From Desulfamplus magnetovallimortis (GTDB lineage: Bacteria; Desulfobacterota; Desulfobacteria; Desulfobacterales; Desulfobacteraceae): a stretch of 64,000 nt of DNA. The stretch covers positions 103,754-167,753 of the forward strand of contig NZ_LT828543.1 in assembly GCF_900170035.1 (NCBI RefSeq). The letters are read 5' to 3'. The stretch's first letter is position 1. Each line of letters opens with the position of its first letter. The notes under the pieces were generated by a model. The model saw only the letters and a list, made by a program, of their open reading frames with translations, was not told the origin of the DNA and made no database searches. Position numbers and translations under genes: made by a program. Below, piece after piece: positions 1 to 8,783 of the stretch.

Positions 1-1
1 G

Positions 2-562
2 CCGGACTGGTTCTGCATAGAAGATAGTGCATCAGACACATCCGACTCAGGCAGCTCCTGCTCAGGGACATCCACATCAGGCTCATCTGACGAGAACCGT
101 ATAAGCAGCACCATGATTCGCAAACTTGTCATGGAAGGCAGGGTTGATGAGGCTCCAAAATATCTTGGAAGATATTACCAGATAAGGGGGAAGGTTATAA
201 AAGGTCGAGAAAGGGGAGGCAGCCAGCTTGGATTTCCAACTGCAAATATAAAACTCCACGATGAGCTTTGTCCTAAAATGGGGGTTTATGCAGTTACTGT
301 AGAGACGGTTAACGGAAATTTTACAGGAGTTGCCAATATTGGCTACAGCCCGACTTTTGAGGATCATATTTTTACCATAGAAGTCCATGTGCTTGATTTT
401 TCCGGCGACATATATGGCACAAGAATCAGGGTCAATATGATCAAGCGTTTACGGGATGAGAAAAAGTTTTCTGGAATAAAAGAGCTGGCAACCCAGATCA
501 ACTCTGATATTAAGACTGCAAGAACACTGTTTGAAGATCTCTCCAACAAAACCAGATTATAA
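2..562 (+). CDS. ribF: Riboflavin kinase/FAD synthetase, C-terminal part (runs off left edge)
   Basis: Makes FMN from riboflavin and FAD from FMN in the cytoplasm; only the end of the adenylyltransferase domain and the riboflavin-kinase domain are in the window. The frame is open from base 2. It reads the family motif [10 protein letters not shown] at about bases 95-125, then the flavokinase barrel with GFPTANI, GVYAV and IEVHVLDF. The ATG at 113 is internal to ISST-M-IR and is not the start. Just before ISST there is a Ser/Thr/Gly/Asp-rich stretch (bases about 29-85) that normal RibF linkers lack. Followed after 11 bp by def. Identification is firm. Confidence 0.93.
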   Translation, partial: PDWFCIEDSASDTSDSGSSCSGTSTSGSSDENRISSTMIRKLVMEGRVDEAPKYLGRYYQIRGKVIKGRERGGSQLGFPTANIKLHDELCPKMGVYAVTVETVNGNFTGVANIGYSPTFEDHIFTIEVHVLDFSGDIYGTRIRVNMIKRLRDEKKFSGIKELATQINSDIKTARTLFEDLSNKTRL

Positions 563-573
563 GGTATATTTAT

Positions 574-1200
574 ATGGCTTTATTAAAAATTCTTGAATAC
601 CCGGATCCTTTTCTGCTTCGCAAGGCTGTTCCTGTTGAAAATATTGATAAAGAGACACTGCTACTGATTGAAGACATGATAGATACCATGTTTGACGCAC
701 CCGGGGTTGGCCTTGCCGCTCCCCAGATCGGCAGTGATAAAAGAATTATTGTTTACAACACAGTTGCAGGAGTTGACTCTTCTACTGAAGATTGTGAAAA
801 ACAGAAAAATGAGAAAGAGCTTCAGGAAGCAGATCATAAAAATGAGACAACCCAGGAACAAGAGAACACTTCTAAGGACAATGTACCCTTTAACAGAAAT
901 GACGCAAGAGCCATCATAAATCCTGAAATAGTATCAGCATCAGGCAGCCTTGTTTCAGAGAGTGAAGCCTGTTTGAGTGTTCCTGATTTCAATGCAAATG
1001 TAAAGCGTTTCAGCAGGATTACTGTAAAGGGACTAAATATTGACGGCAAGAAAATTCAGTTTGATGCCGAAGATATTCAGGCTGTGATCCTTCAGCACGA
1101 AATTGATCATCTTAATGGAATTCTCTACATCGACCATATAAGTGTCCTGAAAAGAAACATGTACAAGAAAAAGATCATGAAAAGGCTCAAAAGCAAATGA
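574..1200 (+). CDS. def: Peptide deformylase
   Basis: Removes the N-formyl group from nascent proteins, using a metal ion. All three family motifs are present: [10 protein letters not shown] (residues 44-53), EACLSVP (131-137, metal ligand Cys133, with Ala where EGCLS is usual) and QHEIDHLNG (174-182, metal ligands His175 and His179). A hydrophilic Glu/Lys/Asn/Gln-rich insert of about 45 residues (66-110) separates motif 1 from the INPEI strand, which makes the protein longer (208 aa) than the usual 165-190. An AAGG sequence lies about 11 bases before the ATG. Overlaps fmt by 4 bp, so the two are probably translationally coupled. Confidence 0.95.
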   Translation: MALLKILEYPDPFLLRKAVPVENIDKETLLLIEDMIDTMFDAPGVGLAAPQIGSDKRIIVYNTVAGVDSSTEDCEKQKNEKELQEADHKNETTQEQENTSKDNVPFNRNDARAIINPEIVSASGSLVSESEACLSVPDFNANVKRFSRITVKGLNIDGKKIQFDAEDIQAVILQHEIDHLNGILYIDHISVLKRNMYKKKIMKRLKSK

Positions 1201-2144
1201 GAAAACGCCAGAAAATAATCTTCATGGGAACACCGGAGTTTTCAGTCCCTCCCCTTAAAGCACTTGCAGCGGCACATGATATTTCTCTTGTTATAACCCA
1301 GCCTGACAGACCAAAAGGGCGAGGAAGAAAACTTTCTCCTCCTCCTGTTAAAGAGGCTGCTCTTGAACTTGGCATTGAGGTGTTTCAACCTAAAAAAATC
1401 TCCGGAAAGGATGAAGATGCAATTCTTGAAAAATTAAAAGCCCTTGAGCCAGATTTTTTTGTTGTTGTTGCATACGGACACAAGTTAAGCAGAAAAATGC
1501 TTGATATCCCAACCATTTATCCCATAAATATCCATGCATCCCTCTTGCCGGCATACAGAGGCTCTTCCCCAATCCAGGCTGCCATAATGAACATGGATAA
1601 AGAATCCGGTGTTACCACCATGATCATGGATACAGATCTTGATACAGGAGATATGCTCCTCAAGGCCGTAACTCAACTTACAGAAGATGAAACTGCCCAG
1701 ACCCTCCATGACCGCCTCTCCATAATGGGTGCAGAGCTTATAATAAAAACCCTTGAAGGTATTGCAGATAACACCATAACTCCAGAACCACAGGATCACT
1801 CAAAAGCAACATTTGCTCCGATGCTGAAAAAAGAGGATGGCAGGATAGACTGGTGCATGGAACCTGAAGAGATATCAGCCCAGGTAAGGGCAATGACACC
1901 ATGGCCCGGGGCATTCACCTTTATCAATGACAAGAGAATAAGAGTCATGAAGGTAAGGTGCATGGATATAAAATCTGATGAGCCTCCAGGAACTGTTATT
2001 AACTGCACATGTGACGAGATTCATGTAAGGGCGGGCTCTGGCGCCATTGCCATTCTTGAGCTTCAGGGAGCATCTGGCAAGTGTCTATGTTCTGAAGAGT
2101 ATTTAAGGGGAAACAGACTTGGCACAGGTGAATGCTTTCTTTAG
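1197..2144 (+). CDS. fmt: Methionyl-tRNA formyltransferase
   Basis: Formylates initiator Met-tRNA with 10-formyl-tetrahydrofolate; partner of def in the formylation/deformylation cycle. The N-terminal Rossmann-like domain starts with [14 protein letters not shown]; the formyl-transferase signature [17 protein letters not shown] carries the catalytic Asn/His, and the Asp lies in [13 protein letters not shown]. The C-terminal tRNA-binding domain begins near [13 protein letters not shown]. 315 aa is the normal length. The start ATG lies inside the def stop (ATGA overlap). Confidence 0.96.
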   Translation: MRKRQKIIFMGTPEFSVPPLKALAAAHDISLVITQPDRPKGRGRKLSPPPVKEAALELGIEVFQPKKISGKDEDAILEKLKALEPDFFVVVAYGHKLSRKMLDIPTIYPINIHASLLPAYRGSSPIQAAIMNMDKESGVTTMIMDTDLDTGDMLLKAVTQLTEDETAQTLHDRLSIMGAELIIKTLEGIADNTITPEPQDHSKATFAPMLKKEDGRIDWCMEPEEISAQVRAMTPWPGAFTFINDKRIRVMKVRCMDIKSDEPPGTVINCTCDEIHVRAGSGAIAILELQGASGKCLCSEEYLRGNRLGTGECFL

Positions 2145-2243
2145 AACCTAAAAGATACCGATGAGAGGATTAAATATTCTCTCTAAATGACTATAAGAAT
2201 TCCTGATACTTATGAAATTTCGCTTTAGGAGCAAACAACTATT

Positions 2244-3614
2244 TTGGACACATCCTGTGACCCCCGCCAGACTGCCATTGCAGTTTTAATTGAAAACAGC
2301 AGAACCCGTCGCCCCCTTGATGCTGTTATTGAACAGTTTTCATCTCTTATGGATACCCTCTCCCGCAGGGACAGATCCCTTGCAAATGCTTTGATCTACG
2401 GAACACTTCGTTGGCAGAACTACCTTGACTGGCTGATTCAGCCATTTTCGGACAGAGATATTACAACCCTGAAGCCAGATATAATTTACATTATGCGTAT
2501 GGCCATGTTCCAGGTGGTTTTCATGGATAGAATACCTGTATCAGCCGCTGTCAACACGGCTGTGGATGCGGCAAAAAGGCAATCACACAAGGGAACAGCA
2601 GGCTTTGTCAATGCAGTCCTTAGAAAGGCAACTGAGCAATATAATACAGTTGCTCTTCCAGATCAGGAAAAGAAGCCTGAACTTTATCTTTCAATATCAG
2701 CTTCCATGCCAATTACCCTTGTACGTAAATGGATCTCCCGTTTTGGATTTGATAAAACAGATCTGCTCTGCCGAACCATAAACGAGATTCCTCCCATCAC
2801 CATTCGAACCAATACACTTAAGATTAACAGAGAAGAACTGATTTACAATTTTTCAAATGATGTGGAGCACATTGCACCAACCAGTTTTTCAAGTGTTGGA
2901 ATATCATTTACAAGACCTGCTAAGGCTATACATGAGACAGATTCTTTCAAATCAGGATTTTTTCAGGTACAGGATGAAGCAGCCCAGCTTGTAACAGAGA
3001 TTCTTTCTCCCCAGCCAGGTGAGAGGATTCTTGATGCCTGTGCAGGGCTTGGTGGTAAGACAGGCCATACAGCACAGCTTATGCAGAATAGAGGCACAGT
3101 GATCGCAGCAGATACAGATGCTGCAAAACTTGAGCGCCTTGCACAGGAAATGGATCGCCTTGGTATAACAATAGTTAAAACCTGTAACATTGACCTTTTA
3201 AAAGCACTACCTGCTGATTTTCAGGGAGAGCTTTTTGACAGGGTACTTGTGGATGCACCATGTTCGGGACTTGGAGTGTTGAGAAAAAACCCTGATTCAA
3301 AATGGAAACTTACCAAAAAAGATATGGCACGCCTTGCCATACGTCAGCAAAAAATGCTTTTAAGCGCTGCCAACCTTGTAAAGCCTTCCGGCCTGCTTCT
3401 TTATGCCGTATGTTCATGCGAGGTTAGAGAAAACGAAGATGTTGTGGAGTGGTTTCTTGATCAAAGGAGAGATTTCAGGGTTAAAAATCATTTTCCTACA
3501 CTTGATGCAGCATTGAAAAACAAGAGTGTCTCGGACAGAGGATTTTTCAGAACATATCCTGACAATCTTGATATGGACGGTTTTTTTGCAGTGCTTTTTG
3601 AAAATTTTTCCTGA
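2244..3614 (+). CDS. rsmB: 16S rRNA (cytosine-967-C5)-methyltransferase
   Basis: SAM-dependent 5-methylcytosine methyltransferase of the Sun/RsmB family. An N-terminal NusB-like helical domain (about residues 1-140, with AVNTAVDAAK) is followed by the catalytic domain: SAM loop DACAGLGGKTGH, motif IV VDAPCSGLGVLRKNPD and the second Cys motif YAVCSCEVRENE, giving the two-cysteine arrangement of m5C RNA methyltransferases. Length 456 aa is usual. The start is a TTG at 2244 preceded by AGGAG at 2227-2231; the next in-frame ATG would cut into the NusB domain. It sits about 100 bp after fmt, in the usual housekeeping order. Confidence 0.93.
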   Translation: MDTSCDPRQTAIAVLIENSRTRRPLDAVIEQFSSLMDTLSRRDRSLANALIYGTLRWQNYLDWLIQPFSDRDITTLKPDIIYIMRMAMFQVVFMDRIPVSAAVNTAVDAAKRQSHKGTAGFVNAVLRKATEQYNTVALPDQEKKPELYLSISASMPITLVRKWISRFGFDKTDLLCRTINEIPPITIRTNTLKINREELIYNFSNDVEHIAPTSFSSVGISFTRPAKAIHETDSFKSGFFQVQDEAAQLVTEILSPQPGERILDACAGLGGKTGHTAQLMQNRGTVIAADTDAAKLERLAQEMDRLGITIVKTCNIDLLKALPADFQGELFDRVLVDAPCSGLGVLRKNPDSKWKLTKKDMARLAIRQQKMLLSAANLVKPSGLLLYAVCSCEVRENEDVVEWFLDQRRDFRVKNHFPTLDAALKNKSVSDRGFFRTYPDNLDMDGFFAVLFENFS

Positions 3615-3635
3615 ATCCAGAGGAGTTGTTTTCCG

Positions 3636-5234
3636 TTGAATTACAAGTTAAAACTTCGCTTTAAAGATCGAATGGGCATTGTTGCTGATATCTCAACAAC
3701 CCTTGCCGGTTCAGGTTTTAACATTATCTCCATGGATGTTGACCGCAAAGAGGATGAAGCACATGTATATACGGAAATTGAAAATATTACAAAAAAAATA
3801 GATAAAGAGGCTCTTTCCCATATCTTTGATGAGATTCAAAGTTTTATGGAGTTTCAGTTTATTGACATTCTTCCACAGGAGGAGAAAGCAAACCGTTTCA
3901 GGGTGGTACTTGACAACATGAGTGACGGTGTTGTCTCCATTGACAAAGATGGCAATATTACCACCATAAACCAGGTTGCAAGCGCCATTTTTATGCAGAC
4001 ACCAGAATCACTTGTGGGAAAGCATATAAAAAGCCTTGATTTATCCCATTATGAGATCCTGGAATCTCTTAAAGGCAAAAAGGTCAATAATGCAAAGCAA
4101 AACCTTATCACCGACAGTGGCAGATATCAGTATATTTCAACTTGCAAGCCAATACGGGATTCATCAGGCCGGATTATAGGCGCAGTTGAAATTGCAAGGG
4201 AGATGCATGAGATCAGAAAACTTGCACGATCAATCTCACAGGAGATGGAAGGTATAAGTTTTGGCGACATTATCGGTAACACCGAGGCCATTAAAGAGGC
4301 CATAGCATTTGCCCAGAAGATTGCAGCCACAGATGTCACTGTTGCCATTCATGGTGCAAGCGGTACCGGAAAAGAGCTTTTTGCAAGCGCGATCCACACG
4401 GAGAGCAACAGAAAAGGCCCCTATATTCCTATAAACTGCGCAGCCCTTCCGGAGCAGCTCCTTGAAAGCGAACTTTTCGGTTATGTTGGAGGGGCATTTA
4501 CCGGAGGCAAAAAAGAGGGAAAGGCAGGGCTTTTTGAAACTGCAAACCAGGGAACCGTTTTTCTGGATGAAATTGCAGAGATGCCAATGGGTTCCCAGGC
4601 CAAACTGTTAAGGCTTTTGCAGGAAAAGGCTGTAAGAAGAATTGGAGGAACAAGGGAGATTCCTGTAAATGCAAGAATTATTACTGCAACCAATAAAAAC
4701 CTTGATCAACTGGTAAAGCAGAATAAGTTCCGTGAGGATCTTTACTACAGAATAAATGTGCTGCCCATACATATCCCCCCTTTGAAACACAGAAAAGAGG
4801 ATATTCCCCTTTTGCTGGAACACTTCTTTTTCCGGCTTTTCATGCGTCTTGGCAAGAAAGTTCCGCCCCTTACTCCTTATGCCCTGGAAAAACTTGTTCA
4901 ACATGACTGGCCAGGTAATGTTCGAGAGTTAAAAAATGTAATTGAAAGAGCTGCATTTATATCCAGGGGGACTACCATTGATAAGGATGCAATTCTTTTC
5001 AGTCACGAACTTAGCAACCATCATGAAAATATTGTCCATTCCCAAAATAGGACAATTGAACCCATTAAAGAACAAGTGGCAGAGCTTGAAAAAAGGATTA
5101 TTGTGGATGCATTGAAAAATCTTAAGACAGTACGCAAGTCAGCCCTTGCTCTTGGCATATCTCACCCTGCCCTTTTAAAGAAAATGAAGAAGTATGATAT
5201 TAAGATGGATGTTTTAATTACCACTGGAAACTAA
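3636..5234 (+). CDS. ACT-PAS-AAA+-Fis transcriptional regulator (TyrR-like layout)
   Basis: Predicted amino-acid-sensing activator. Domains in order: ACT (residues about 1-75, LKLRFKDRMGIVADIST), PAS (about 85-190, RVVLDNMSDGVVSIDKDGN), AAA+ (about 210-440, Walker A GASGTGKE, Walker B TVFLDEIAEM, arginine-finger region [11 protein letters not shown]) and a Fis-type HTH at the end (LKTVRKSALALGISHPALL). The loop that contacts sigma-54, normally GAFTGA, reads GAFTGG here; most of it is kept, so sigma-54 activation is possible but not certain. The start is TTG at 3636 with AGAGGAG just upstream. It lies upstream of ald in the same direction, with a sigma-54-like promoter between, so ald is the likely target. 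This is inference. Confidence 0.88.
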   Translation: MNYKLKLRFKDRMGIVADISTTLAGSGFNIISMDVDRKEDEAHVYTEIENITKKIDKEALSHIFDEIQSFMEFQFIDILPQEEKANRFRVVLDNMSDGVVSIDKDGNITTINQVASAIFMQTPESLVGKHIKSLDLSHYEILESLKGKKVNNAKQNLITDSGRYQYISTCKPIRDSSGRIIGAVEIAREMHEIRKLARSISQEMEGISFGDIIGNTEAIKEAIAFAQKIAATDVTVAIHGASGTGKELFASAIHTESNRKGPYIPINCAALPEQLLESELFGYVGGAFTGGKKEGKAGLFETANQGTVFLDEIAEMPMGSQAKLLRLLQEKAVRRIGGTREIPVNARIITATNKNLDQLVKQNKFREDLYYRINVLPIHIPPLKHRKEDIPLLLEHFFFRLFMRLGKKVPPLTPYALEKLVQHDWPGNVRELKNVIERAAFISRGTTIDKDAILFSHELSNHHENIVHSQNRTIEPIKEQVAELEKRIIVDALKNLKTVRKSALALGISHPALLKKMKKYDIKMDVLITTGN

Positions 5235-5494
5235 AAGCATATAAACATTTAAGTTTAATTAATTCAGATAGATAATGAATTAAATTTTTAATAATGGTAT
5301 TTTTTATTACCACATCTCATTATATTATGGCATATTTCGTTGTATATTCTATTGTTTTATGCAAAATACTTCTTTTCAAAACCTTCCAGAAAATAGATAG
5401 AGAGGAGTAAACGGGGTCAATAAAAAAAATGAGCATATTTTAATGATAAATTTCAGTATATTAACTTTTTTTATCATTTTCTATAGTCAATTGA

Positions 5495-5510
5495 TGGCAT
5501 TTGTTTTGCT
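5495..5510 (+). promoter_or_regulatory. Candidate sigma-54 (-24/-12) promoter for ald
   Basis: TGGCAT-N5-TTGCT, with GG at 5496-5497 and GC at 5508-5509 separated by exactly 10 bases. It is the only such match I found in this gap. It lies 260 bp before ald and downstream of an AAA+ regulator gene. Predicted transcription start is near 5521, so the transcript would include the 89-bp inverted-repeat element at 5547-5635. Confidence 0.5.
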
Positions 5511-5546
5511 ATACAGATTTTCAACACATTAACAGAACAAATAACA

Positions 5547-5635
5547 GGTAGTGTCCCAAACCTGTGGACGACTCTCTGGAAATACTTATCAATAGAGTCG
5601 TTTCCTTATTAGATCAACGGATTTGGGACACCACC
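5547..5635. mobile_element. 89-bp MITE (class H) with 8-bp target duplication, in the ald leader
   Basis: Terminal inverted repeats GGTAGTGTCCCAAA and TTTGGGACACCACC (one mismatch), with a second inner inverted repeat (GACGACTCT / AGAGTCGT). The 8 bases AAATAACA occur immediately before (5539-5546) and after (5636-5643). A longer surrounding phrase, AACAGAACAAATAACA, is also repeated on both sides. No coding capacity. Confidence 0.8.
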
Positions 5636-5769
5636 AAATAACAAAATTAACAGAACAAATAACAAAATCGGGGATGACTCTCTTAACCCCTCAATGACTG
5701 AATTAGAAAGTTCAATTAATCTGGAAAATAGTATCAATATTTTTTTGAAAATTAAAAAGGAGACAGGAC

Positions 5770-6882
5770 ATGATTGTTGGAATTCTCAAAGAGATCAAAG
5801 TAGCTGAAAAACGTGTATGCATGACCCCCGCAGGTGTTTCTGTAATGGTGGCTAACGGTCACACAATTCTTGTGGAAAAAGATGCTGGAAAAGGAAGCGG
5901 TTATGAAGACTCTGCATATGTTGAAGCAGGTGCCACAATCATAGGGACTCCGGCAGAAATATATGAAAAATCCGACATGGTAATGCATGTAAAAGAGCCA
6001 CAGCCCTCAGAGTACGATCTCATCAGAAAAGACCAAATTGTTTTTACCTATCTCCATCTTGCTGCTGACGAAGCCCAGACAAAAGCACTTATTAAAAGTG
6101 AAGCTGTCTGCATAGCCTATGAAACCATTGAAAAACCAGATGGTTCTCTGCCCCTGCTTGTACCAATGAGTGAGGTTGCCGGTCGCATGGCTGCCCAGGA
6201 AGGAGCTAAATACCTTGAGATGCCCCAGGGTGGAAGAGGTGTGCTTCTTGGTGGAGTAACAGGTGTTGAACCTGCCACAGTTGTTGTTATAGGCGGTGGT
6301 GTTGTTGGAATCAATGCCGCAAAAATGGCCTGCGGACTTGGAGCAAAAGTTTATATACTTGACACTAATCTTAACCGTTTGAGATATCTTGATGATGTTA
6401 TGCCTGCCAACTGTTTCCCTGTAATGTCAAACCCTGTTGTTTTAAGGGAGCTTGTCACAAAAGCTGATGTGGTAATAGGTGCTGTACTTGTAGCTGGCGC
6501 CAAGGCTCCAAAGCTTTTGACAAAGGATATGCTCAAAGATATGAAAGATGGTTCAGTGGTTGTTGATGTTGCCATTGATCAGGGTGGATGTTTTGAGACT
6601 TCAAAAGCCACCACACACACAGAGCCAACCTATGTAGTTGAAGGTGTTATTCATTACTGTGTTGCCAATATGCCAGGTGCTGTTGCCAGAACTTCCACAC
6701 AGGCTCTGACCAATGCTACTCTTCCATATGCCCTTCAGATTGCCAACAAAGGCTGGAAACAGGCTATTAAAGATAGCGAGGAGATCAAAAAAGGTGCCAA
6801 TGTTGTTAATGGTAAGGTAACATTCAAGGCTGTATCAGAAGCTTGGAACCTTGATTATACAAATATTGATGATCTTATTTAA
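5770..6882 (+). CDS. ald: Alanine dehydrogenase
   Basis: NAD-dependent oxidative deamination of L-alanine to pyruvate and ammonia (reversible); cytoplasmic. The N-terminal domain carries the family residues Arg15 (VAEKR), Lys75 (MHVKEPQ) and His96 (YLHLAAD). The NAD-binding Rossmann fold is at about 165-200 (VVVIGGGVVGINAAK, ending KVYILD). 370 aa is the standard length. Strong ribosome site AAAAAGGAGA before the ATG. Monocistronic between the leader element and a strong terminator; probably controlled by the ACT-PAS regulator upstream. Confidence 0.97.
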   Translation: MIVGILKEIKVAEKRVCMTPAGVSVMVANGHTILVEKDAGKGSGYEDSAYVEAGATIIGTPAEIYEKSDMVMHVKEPQPSEYDLIRKDQIVFTYLHLAADEAQTKALIKSEAVCIAYETIEKPDGSLPLLVPMSEVAGRMAAQEGAKYLEMPQGGRGVLLGGVTGVEPATVVVIGGGVVGINAAKMACGLGAKVYILDTNLNRLRYLDDVMPANCFPVMSNPVVLRELVTKADVVIGAVLVAGAKAPKLLTKDMLKDMKDGSVVVDVAIDQGGCFETSKATTHTEPTYVVEGVIHYCVANMPGAVARTSTQALTNATLPYALQIANKGWKQAIKDSEEIKKGANVVNGKVTFKAVSEAWNLDYTNIDDLI

Positions 6883-6951
6883 TGTCGTAAAGTGCATTGA
6901 CAGGCATAAAAAGATTCCCTGACAGGCATGAAAAAAACTGAATTGTATCAA

Positions 6952-6983
6952 GGGGCAGACACTTAAGTGTCTGTCCTTTTTTT
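6952..6983 (+). terminator. Rho-independent terminator after ald
   Basis: A near-perfect hairpin, GGGCAGACACTT / AAGTGTCTGTCC (6953-6976), is followed directly by seven T residues (6977-6983), 70 bp past the ald stop. Confidence 0.85.
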
Positions 6984-7053
6984 GTATATACTCTCATGAT
7001 TGCGAGGGCATACAAGGTGGCGACTTTGATTTAACATAAAGGGAAAATGAAAA

Positions 7054-7833
7054 ATGAAAATAGCATCAATTCAGATGGCTGTGATTGAGGACGATAAAAA
7101 TGCTGCAATTGAAAAAGCTCTTGCAAAAATTCGTTGTTGCAGGGGAGCAGACCTTGTTATTTTACCCGAGATATGGAATGTGGGATTCATGAGCTTTGAC
7201 AGCTATATTTCAACTTCAGAAGAGCGCAATGGCCCAACCATGACAATGCTTGTCAATGCTGCAAGGGAGATATCAGCTTACATTCACACCGGCAGTTTTG
7301 TTGAGTGTGAAAACGGCAAATACTACAACTCAAGTTATCTTGTATCACCTGAAGGTGAGCTTCTTGCCAACTATCGTAAAATCCATCTTTTTGGATACAA
7401 TTCTCTTGAAACACGGATTTTGACACCTGGCAATTCTGTTACTGTAGCAGACACCTCCCTTGGAAAGATTGGAATGGCTACCTGCTATGATCTCAGGTTC
7501 CCTGAGCTTTTCCGAAAAATGGTTGATCTGGGTGCGGAATTTTTTTTGATATGCTCTGCTTGGCCATATCCAAGGTTGGAAGCGTGGCAACTGTTTAACC
7601 GAACCAGGGCGTTGGAAAACCAGTGTTATCTTATCTCTGCTAATTCAGTGGATATGAATAGAAATACAAGGTTTGTTGGGCACAGCATGGTTGTTGATCC
7701 CTGGGGCACAGTTATTGCCGGAGCTGGTGACAAAGAGAGCATATTAAAGGTTGAAATAGACTCAAAAGAGATTCAAAGCGCAAGAGAAGAGTTTCCTGTT
7801 CTGAAGAGCCGAAGGGTAAATCTTATAACCTAA
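7054..7833 (+). CDS. Carbon-nitrogen hydrolase (nitrilase superfamily, omega-amidase-like)
   Basis: Cytosolic amide hydrolase of the nitrilase fold. The catalytic triad is visible: Glu39 (VILPEIWN), Lys109 (NYRKIHLF) and Cys144 (MATCYDLRFPELF). The CYDLRFPEL box resembles YafV/Nit2-type omega-amidases, which hydrolyse 2-oxoglutaramate or similar omega-amides, but the substrate cannot be settled from sequence. 259 aa is normal. Start ATG at 7054 after GGGAAAATGAAAA. It lies 170 bp after ald and has its own leader; both would act in amino-nitrogen metabolism. Confidence 0.88.
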   Translation: MKIASIQMAVIEDDKNAAIEKALAKIRCCRGADLVILPEIWNVGFMSFDSYISTSEERNGPTMTMLVNAAREISAYIHTGSFVECENGKYYNSSYLVSPEGELLANYRKIHLFGYNSLETRILTPGNSVTVADTSLGKIGMATCYDLRFPELFRKMVDLGAEFFLICSAWPYPRLEAWQLFNRTRALENQCYLISANSVDMNRNTRFVGHSMVVDPWGTVIAGAGDKESILKVEIDSKEIQSAREEFPVLKSRRVNLIT

Positions 7834-7838
7834 GGCAG

Positions 7839-7988
7839 TTACTGACCACGGTTCTGGGTTGTTGTTCCTCCGCCATCAGAACCTGTTGACCCCTCTCCTT
7901 TGCCTCCGTGATTCTGATCTCCTCCGGCATATGCAAAAGATGATAAAACAATCATTGCCAATGCAATAAATCCTATAATCTTTTTCAT
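7839..7988 (-). CDS. Small exported Gly-rich peptide (49 aa)
   Basis: Not recognised. The product starts with a clear Sec signal peptide (MKK, hydrophobic IIGFIALAMIVLSSF, cleavage after AYA at about residue 21). The mature part is about 28 residues, rich in Gly, Ser, Thr, Asn and Gln. The start at 7988 is supported by AGAGAGGTG just upstream; a longer reading from 8048 has no signal and enters the repeat. Convergent with the amidase gene, with only 5 bp between the two stop codons. Confidence 0.6.
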   Translation of the reverse strand: MKKIIGFIALAMIVLSSFAYAGGDQNHGGKGEGSTGSDGGGTTTQNRGQ

Positions 7989-8026
7989 GACACACCTCTC
8001 TTTTTTTACAGCTTTTTTTGTAAACA

Positions 8027-8150
8027 GGCATGATTGATTACGTATCAATCACCCCCAAATATAAAAATGATAGTCATTTTCACGGTAAACGGGCATGGCT
8101 GCCATCCAGCCACCCCCGAATATGGAAAATTGTATCCATTTCCACGTTAA
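8027..8150. repeat. Class B double-hairpin repeat, two units
   Basis: Two tandem units of about 62 bp. Each has a short palindrome around ATGATAGTCAT or ATTGTATCCAT and a second one around CATGATTGATTACGTATCAATCA or GGCATGGCTG/CAGCC, joined by ACCCCC and ending in CACGGTAAA. Similar units occur at 27531, 42843, 43842, 59514 and 61240. Directly followed by a class C remnant (about 8148-8235) that keeps only the right end ATGAAGGATACC. Confidence 0.7.
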
Positions 8151-8243
8151 AAGTACTTTACACTTTTTTTTATGGAGATGCCCGAAAGATAAGGTATGTT
8201 ATTCCAGAAAGTGTAAGCTGGGAAATGAAGGATACCACTTTTT

Positions 8244-8400
8244 GGCATCCTTCATATCAGCTCAAAAGTAGTTTACACTTTTCGAAAATTTTGAACCATG
8301 ATTAAAGGATTTAAGGATTAACATGATGAATAATCAAGAAAATCCCTTAATCATGAAAATCATGGTTCAGAAAAGTGTAAACCGATAAATGAAAGATACC
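8244..8400. mobile_element. Class C-variant MITE (157 bp) with 8-bp target duplication
   Basis: Ends GGCATCCTTCAT and ATGAAAGATACC; inside are paired TTTACACTTTTC / AAAAGTGTAAA and ACCATGATTAA / TTAATCATG segments. CACTTTTT is repeated on both sides (8236-8243 and 8401-8408). It sits against the older class C remnant. Bases 8409-8558 beyond it hold nothing I recognise. Confidence 0.75.
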
Positions 8401-8558
8401 CACTTTTTGAATCCTTATTTTCAGATTCGACAATACTCTTGAAATGAATGCTATTCATAAATTGAGTTTAATGTCAATATATTTCAAAAGCAACTCTATA
8501 CTAAACATAAATTTAACTTTCTCCTTATACCTCCCTAATTAATTCGTTTTATAATACT

Positions 8559-8690
8559 GTCTGAATCAGAATTCCCAAGATTAACAAAGATAAGGCAGAA
8601 TTATCTATCCTGAACATCTTTTTTATCCTGGCTATCCTGATTCAGACAAATTCAGTAAATGGAAAAAGCGATAAAATGTTGATTTTGAGC
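8559..8690. mobile_element. Class A MITE, left arm truncated
   Basis: Starts at GTCTGAATCAG and ends at the class A terminus GTTGATTTTGAG; the core reads as alternating ATCCTG/CAGGAT phrases. The outer left arm is missing. Confidence 0.65.
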
Positions 8691-8783
8691 ATATATCTGA
8701 GAATGATAAGTTGTTGAAATTATAAATCTAATGGCTTTTGTGCTCAAAAAATGTTGATTTTAAGCAATTCAAAGGAGTCCACT

